Positions 58,209 to 64,000 of a DNA stretch of 64,000 bases are shown here, one piece after another. Below the pieces are notes generated by a model that was not told the DNA's origin, searched no databases, and worked only from the letters and a program-made list of their open reading frames with translations. The first letter of the stretch is position 1, and every line of letters starts with the position of its first letter. A program made the position numbers and the translations under genes. Location of the stretch: positions 47,679,120 through 47,743,119 of the forward strand of contig CM032451.1 of assembly GCA_019049505.1 (NCBI GenBank), in the 5' to 3' direction. Source of the DNA: Pachyrhynchus sulphureomaculatus (taxonomy: Eukaryota; Arthropoda; Insecta; Coleoptera; Curculionidae).

Positions 58209-59926
58209 TCCCTGGCCAAATTATTAGACGCACTGCAAGATTTCATGTAAAATATTAATTACCGAGTGATATTGTACCGTTTTATTATTTTAAATTGATT
58301 TGTTTTTTTATTTTTATATTATCCAATCAATTACCTATTTATTTGACATAAATAAAACAGCATTAATTTAGAAAAGCATAAGTTTATTAAGTTTTAAAGA
58401 AAAGTGAAATTAATGTTAGTAAAAGTCAATATTTAGTTGAGCCACCTTTAGCCGCTATCAAAGCTTTAATTCTGCGCGGCATGCTATCAATGCAAGATTG
58501 TACTGTCTCCTGCATTTGAGGATGATGATTCCACACATGGAATAATCTTTTCTAGGAGCTGGGTTTTGTTGGTAATCACATCTTTAGCCACTTCTCTTTT
58601 CATCAGCTCCCACACATTTTCAATGGGGTTCATATCAGGGCCAATCCAACAGAGGGATATTTTTTTCTGCCAAAAAAGCTTTAACAGACCGAGCAGTGTG
58701 GCAGGTAGCTCCATCTTGCATGAAAGTGAATGGTTCCCCATTTGGAAACCATTCTCTGAGCTGCGGAATCAAACCTATTTTGTAATACTTCTTTGTACTG
58801 ATCTTGCCTCATTATTCCTTTGACGACGTACAAACGTCCAGTGCCCTTGCCGCTGATGACTGACCAAATCATCACTTTGGTGGGATGTTTAACCGTCGGG
58901 ACGACACAATCAGGATGAAACTTTTTTCTCCATGACGACGACGCACATACTGAGCTTTATTCTGCAAAATTTCGAATGTGCTTTTCGTCACTGAAGCAGA
59001 CCTGTCAAAAATATAGGAAAAATATATAAACTTCCATGTTTATTTGCTTTATTTAACTGAAAATGATAATAATGTATCAATTATTGATTAAATTGCTGTA
59101 TCTTACCGATCTCCAGAAGTCCACATCTTTGTCTTGCCATTGTTTGGCCCACTTCAGGCGCTTTTGCTTTCATTGCAGCTGTTAACTTGGGCTTCCTGGC
59201 GGGGCGACAGGCCTTAAAATCTAATTCTTTCAATTTTCTTCGAACAGTGCGCTCAGAAGCATTTAACGCTAGCATCCTGGAGTTGTGATTTTATTATTAC
59301 CTTTGTGGTAGCAAATCTGTTTTCTACACAAATTTTCTTCAAACATCTCTCTGACCGTGGAGTGAAAATTGGTTTTCTACCGCATCTTTTCTTTCTTTTC
59401 GGGCTTAATTCCTTCCCTGACTCAATTTTCTTTTTTATGCGTCGTACACTAGCTTCAGAAACCTCCAATCTTCGTGATATTTCTCGGTTTGTAAATGTTT
59501 TTCGCAATCACAAGGGCCTTCACTTCAGCTTTTTTTACGTGTTGAAAGATCGCCTTTTCTACCCATAATGAAAATAGTCCAATTACTTTTTTAAAACACT
59601 GCATACAAAATAAACTAATAACTGAGTAGTATAAAACTGTCAAACAAACAATCACAGTCCATAAAGCCACAGAAACACGTCCGTACCTGACTCGATTCCG
59701 ATCGCGACTGATACAGGTTTGTACTTATTTACGTTCATGTACCACTTTGTCAACACAGTGTTGCCATATGTTAAAAATAAATACAAATAAGTAGTCTACA
59801 ACAATTCTTTTAAATAAAAATCAATAATATTGTAGTTTAAATATACCATTATTGCATAAAAAAAAACTCTTAAGAAACATAAAATTACTAAAAAAAATAC
59901 AGTGCGTCTAATAATTTGGCCAGGGA

Positions 59927-59929
<3 letters not shown>
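58206..59929 (-). mobile_element. Tc1-like transposon, copy B
   Basis: The same ends as copy A, between TA dinucleotides, 1724 bp. This is the fuller version. The terminal repeat reads GACGCACTG here against GACACACTG in copy A; the right ends agree. Confidence 0.93.
58426..59566 (-). pseudogene. Tc1-like transposase, near full length
   Basis: Minus strand from ATG at 59566 (MGRKGDLS). The paired HTH region is present here: TNREISRRLEVSEASVRRIK, then KRCGRKPIFTPRSER, and ENRFATTKV. Next come ASERTVRRKLKELDF and RPARKPK. A 105-bp intron (59106-59002; GTAAGATAC donor, TTTGACAG acceptor) precedes FSDES in the catalytic half, and GPDMNPIENVWELMKRE is near the end. A few one-base shifts (for example near 58925, 59080 and 59280) interrupt the frame. 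Several of them are in homopolymers and differ from copy A, so the true gene may be less damaged than it looks. Confidence 0.88.
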
Positions 59930-59999
<70 letters not shown>

Positions 60000-60000
<1 letters not shown>

Positions 60001-60052
60001 TACTGACGCTATGGTCTAAAATATATGTATTTTAAGACTATAGCGTCAGTAG
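60000..60052. repeat. Hairpin at mariner 5' end (copy B)
   Basis: Identical to the hairpin at 1829-1881. Confidence 0.85.
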
Positions 60053-60945
60053 TTAGTAAGACTCGCTTGCATTCGTTCAACAACAAGAGTGCGTTTTTCA
60101 ATTATTAACATGAGTGAAAAAAATTCAGCAAAGAAGTTGCTTTAAATTTTGTTTTTAATAATTGGTTTTTCGGCTTCCCAAACGTTCGAAATGATAAAAA
60201 AGTCATTTGGTGATGATGCTCTATCCAGAGCAAGTGTTTCTGATTGGTATAAATTGTTTTAAAGAAGGCAGGTATAAATTGTTTAAAGAACATCCTGGTC
60301 GTCCTTCAACATCTACCGATGAGAACTACGTCAAGCAAATCAAGGGTTTGGTGCTCATAAATCATCGAGTGTTAGAAATGAACCCAGCCCGAAGAAACCA
60401 CGCCAAAGCAAGTCGAAAATCAAGGTGATGTTAACAGTTTTTTCTTCGATTATCGTGGTGTTGTTCATTATGAATTCCTTCCGACGGGCCAAACTGTCAA
60501 CAAGAATATTATTTGAGTGTTATGCGTCGTTTGCGTGAAGTTATTCGTCTCAAGAGGCCGGAATTATGGGCCTATAGCTCTTGGTTTTTTCATCACGATA
60601 ATGCGCCTTCTTACATAGCTTTGGTTCTTCGCGACTTTTTCATCAAAAATTCAACTCATATCATTCCGAAATCGCCCTATTCGCCTGATTTAGCTTTGTT
60701 AGACTTCTGGCTATTCCCTAAACTCAAAAAACCTCTTCTAGAACATCGTTTTGAGTCCATTGAGGCGATTAAAACCGAATCGAAGAAGGCTTTTTCAGGC
60801 CAGGCCATTTCAGAAATCGAATTTAATAACTGTTTCGAAGACTTGAAAAAAAAAACGTTGGCATAAATGCATTGTATCCAAGGGGGATTGCTTTGAAAGG
60901 AACAAAATAAATTTTGTCTTACTATTTTTTGATTACAGTAGTATA
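60053..60945 (+). mobile_element. Mariner element (copy B), internally deleted
   Basis: Left part with hairpin, leader and ATG at 60110; right end ATTACAGTAGTATATATA near 60950, whose reverse complement shares ACTACTG with the left end. TA tracts flank it on both sides. The interior is shorter than a full mariner because of a deletion near 60370-60380. Confidence 0.75.
60110..60866 (+). pseudogene. Mariner transposase, broken
   Basis: Starts MSEKNSAKK at 60110 and hits a stop within about ten codons. FGDDALSRASVSDWYKLF (HTH2) and HPGRPSTSTDENYVKQIKGL follow in shifted frames. The text then jumps to NPARRNHAKASRKSR, losing the segment with the first catalytic Asp. Frame 60513-60866 keeps FFHHDNAPSYIALVLRDFF (second Asp) and YSPDLALLDFWLF, with the third Asp at the correct DD34D spacing. 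The end is SEIEFNNCFEDLKK. Inactive. Confidence 0.83.
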
Positions 60946-60953
60946 TATACATA

Positions 60954-61041
<88 letters not shown>
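60946..61041. repeat. (TA)n microsatellite
   Basis: TA tract between the mariner and the fold-back element. Confidence 0.95.
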
Positions 61042-61044
<3 letters not shown>

Positions 61045-62880
61045 GGTTACAGGGAAAGTCGTCCTAGATAATTAAGGACGTTATAGTTTAGGTCGTTTTT
61101 GACCGATTTGACTCTATGACATGATGTCCTAAACTTAACCTTTTTCGAGATATTAAAGTTTAAAGATTTTCTAAAAAAAAACCTGATTTGTTTTTTTTTT
61201 GCTTTTATATCGATTTTTTTTTATTAGAGCTTCTCGAGTGCGATTTGTTGGTTATTTTTAGTTAGTCTGTATGTCAAGTATCAAAAATCATCAAAAAAAA
61301 TTTGAACTACTTACTAACAGTTTCAAATGGCGACTTGTTAATGTTTCTAAATTACGAATTTTTACCAAGTGTTTCCTACTTTAAATCAATAAAGAGAAAA
61401 AAAAAATGTATGGAAGTTATTCTGCAAATTATTTTAAAAACTTTTACGTCTTTTTCGCTATCAAAAAAGGTATAATACTAGGAGTTTAATAGGAAAACTG
61501 TACACAGAATGACACCTAAAGCGGACTCGGGTAGCAAAAGGCAAATTTTTAGTTCTAGGTGAAAATACGAAAAATACACAAATAAAACAAAAAAAAAAAC
61601 CTTGCAATTTAATATTTTTTATTAATTATAATTCATGTTCTATATGGTCGCCCCTATTTCTAACACAAATTCTCGTTCTTTTTCTTAAATTACTTTTCAC
61701 AACGCTGGTTGTGAGGTGCCGCCTCATTTCGTCAGCCGCATCAATTATTTTTTGTCTTAGGACATCCACGTTTTTCGATAGGAGTCATCTGGTCCGTATA
61801 CGAGACTTTTCATGTGACCCAACACATAAAAATCCATCGGTGTTAGGTCTGGGCTTCTCGCCGGCCAAGGTATGGGTCCGCCTCTTCCAATCCATTTGTT
61901 GGGATAATTGTCATTGAGTCATGCACGAACACTTCCTCTGTAGTGAGCTAGGCAGCCATCGTGTTGAAAGTACATGTTTTGTCTCAAACCAATAGGTAGG
62001 TCTTCCATCAAATTAGGTAAATCGTTCCGCAAAAAATTGTCGTTTCCTCGCCATTCAAATTATCTGGCAGGAAGAATGGCCCAACCAAATAATTTGAAAT
62101 TATACCCATCCACACATTTAAACTGAATCTTGTTTGTGATCCTTTCGTTCTTCTTTTGTTTGGGTTGCCTTCCTCTTTAGAAGCCCAATAGTGGGCATTG
62201 TGGTAGTTTGTAAGACCGACTTTGTCGAATTTCCACTGGTCAGTCCATAGTATTTTCTTAAAAAATGTGTGTTAGAAATAGGGGCGACCATATAGAACAT
62301 GAATTATAATTAATAAAAAATATTAAATTGCAAGGTTTTTGTTTTATTAGTGTATTTTTCGTATTTTCACCTAGAACTAAAAATTTACCTTTTGCTACCC
62401 GAGCCCGCTTTAGGTGTCATTCTGTGTACAGTTTTCCTATTAAACTCCTAGTATTATACCTTTTTTGATAGCTAAAAAGACGTAAAAGTTTTTAAAATAA
62501 TTTGCAGAATAACTTCCATACATTTTTTTTTTCTCTTTATTGATTTAAAGTAGGAAACACTTGGTAAAAATTCGTAATTTAGAAACATTAACAAGCCGCC
62601 ATTTGAAACTGTTAGCAACTAGTTCAAATTTTTTTGATGATTTTTGATACTTGACATACAGACTAACTAAAAATAACCAAAAAATCGCACTCGAGAACCT
62701 CTAATAAAAAAAAATCGATATAAAAGCAAAAAAAAACATGTTTTTTTTTAGAAAATCTTTAAACTTGAATATCTTGAAAACGGTTAAGTTTAGGACATCA
62801 TGTCATAGAGTCAAATCGGTCAGAAACGACCTAAACTATAACGTCCTTAATTATCTAGGACGACTTTCCCTGTAACCCTG
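61042..62880 (-). mobile_element. Fold-back Tc1/mariner-type element with 0.6 kb inverted repeats
   Basis: The ends CAGGGTTACAGGGAAAGTCG and its complement lie between TA tracts. The inverted repeats are unusually long: 61042-61667 pairs with 62268-62880, about 620 bp, highly similar. Only about 600 bp in the middle are unique. The inner end of the left repeat encodes the C-terminus of the transposase, so the right repeat carries an inverted copy of the 3' end in place of the original 5' half. Confidence 0.85.
61675..62300 (-). pseudogene. Transposase C-terminal half inside the fold-back element
   Basis: The minus strand reads, in shifting frames: KYYGLTSGNSTKSVLQ and KATQTKEERK (62300-62118), then LRNDLPNLMEDLPIGLRQNM, YFQHDGCLAHYRGSVRA with the second catalytic Asp, WIGRGGPIPWPARSPDLTPM and DFYVLGHMKSLVY, the C-terminal catalytic part of an insect mariner-like transposase. 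The DNA-binding N-terminal half is absent, so the element cannot move by itself. Confidence 0.8.
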
Positions 62881-62892
62881 TATATATATATA

Positions 62893-62952
<60 letters not shown>
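62881..62952. repeat. (TA)n microsatellite
   Basis: TA tract to the right of the fold-back element. Confidence 0.93.
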
Positions 62953-62954
<2 letters not shown>

Positions 62955-63372
62955 AAAAAGTCTTTGAAAAATTATTTAGATATAATATTGTTTAACAAAT
63001 CTGCAAGATAAAGGCAGTCGAAAGCCTCAAACAAGAACAGAAAAAGCCACATACAAATCCTTTCCCCTCTAGCGCCTTTCAACATTTCCTCCGCTAAGTC
63101 AAAACCAGGTGTTTCGACATAGCGGTTTTCGAGAAAATCATGCTGAAGACTAACAAACAGGTCAGCTGCAATAAAAAGTATGGTTTAAGTGTGTTTAAAA
63201 AAAAAATAAAATTTTTTGAAAATATAATAAAATACTAATTGATTCGCAATTTTCTAAAATATTATATTCATCTAGTGCGCATATCCTCTCTTCGTGGAGT
63301 TCAAAAAGGCGAGATTGTACTTGTTTTTCGATGAATTGTGGGCGAGGCTCCGCCGCCTAATTGAGGGTGTCG

Positions 63373-64000
63373 CACAGTGCGAAATTTAGGAAGTTTAGCG
63401 GAACTTTATTCAATTTTTGAAATACGTAAAATGCACAAGATTATTCATTATTTTGGTAGGTTAATATCCCACCTCTAAAAACTCATACTCAGTTTAGGGA
63501 TTAACCCTGCGAAACAACTGTAAAATGCACCTGAAAGTTGCATTACTTATTCAATCATAATTTTTGCCTACAGAAAGCTATTCGATTTGTTTAAGTTAAT
63601 AGAGTGGTATATACAAACGGCAAGTCAGTAGGCCATGATTTTTTCTTCATTTATTTTATAAGAAAATTGTCAATTAGTGGCATTTAAATAATTGCAAAAT
63701 CTTTTCTTACTCGTGTGTGATTTGTTCGTGAAAAAAGTGATTTTTAAGAAGTAAGTAAAATTTACATTTTTAACTTCAGTGGAGACTTTAAAAAGTGATA
63801 CTACATAATACCAGTTTGAAACGCACAAAATTTGAAAGGTTTTTTTTTTCCTCTGTTGGAAACACAAAAGATCTTCTGCGATATTTTGCGATCTTCTTTT
63901 AAATTAAACATTTTCCAGAATGACTTTGCAAATTTCATATAACTGCATATTCCAAAAGTGGAAGGAAAAACCGACATCGGATGCCATCATTGGTTTTGTT
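63373..64000 (+). mobile_element. Transib transposon, copy B (partial)
   Basis: CACAGTGCGAAATTT begins at 63373 after the same TGTCG target as in copy A. The transposase start (MTLQISYNCIFQKW) is at about 63920. The element continues past the window. Differences from copy A are one-base homopolymer indels and a few substitutions. Confidence 0.9.

Overview
The window is animal nuclear DNA, most likely from an insect. It is AT-rich and full of (TA)n tracts. It carries remnants of Tc1, mariner, Transib, piggyBac and IS630-like DNA transposons and of CR1/Jockey-like and RTE-like non-LTR retrotransposons, and spliceosomal introns are visible. No conserved host gene, rRNA or CRISPR array was found. 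The assembly looks long-read derived: there is a 100-N gap at 56016-56115, near-identical copies differ mostly by homopolymer indels, and part of 42-50 kb looks unpolished.

Layout. 1-5.0 kb: a Tc1 element in (TA)n, the 5' end of a mariner element, and a broken RAG1-like Transib transposon (2250-5038). 5-14.8 kb: mostly intergenic, with two degraded non-LTR fragments, a 1.06 kb inverted-repeat element, a dispersed repeat family and a dead mariner. 14.8-18.5 kb: a CR1-like retrotransposon on the minus strand. 19.4-21.4 kb: a 5'-truncated RTE-like element on the plus strand.

21.5-38.8 kb is the most interesting part. It is a gene-dense element of about 17.25 kb bounded by near-identical inverted repeats of 3.1-3.2 kb. 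It looks like an integrated DNA virus or virus-like element. The unique core (24.6-35.5 kb) holds about 15 small genes on both strands. They include a dUTPase-domain protein, three spliced paralogous small genes, a group of CxxC zinc-ribbon-like proteins, a secreted coiled-coil glycoprotein, a W/Q repeat protein, an acidic protein, and two frameshifted members of one unidentified family near opposite ends of the core. The inverted repeats hold tandem repeat arrays, clusters of CRE-like and GATA-like motifs, and a tRNA-like RNA polymerase III unit. Three genes share a TATA/initiator module. I see no polymerase, integrase, transposase or capsid gene, so it may be non-autonomous or belong to an unrecognised lineage.

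38.8-56 kb: gene-poor, with (TA)n tracts, two large noisy inverted repeats (centres near 44.2 and 48.0 kb) and an IS630-like transposase remnant (55.1-55.9 kb). 56.1-64 kb: a mariner N-terminal fragment, a piggyBac fragment, then a second copy of the first 2.9 kb of the window. That copy has a fuller Tc1 element, plus a mariner body and a fold-back element that the first copy lacks. Whether this is a true segmental duplication or an uncollapsed haplotype cannot be decided from the window.
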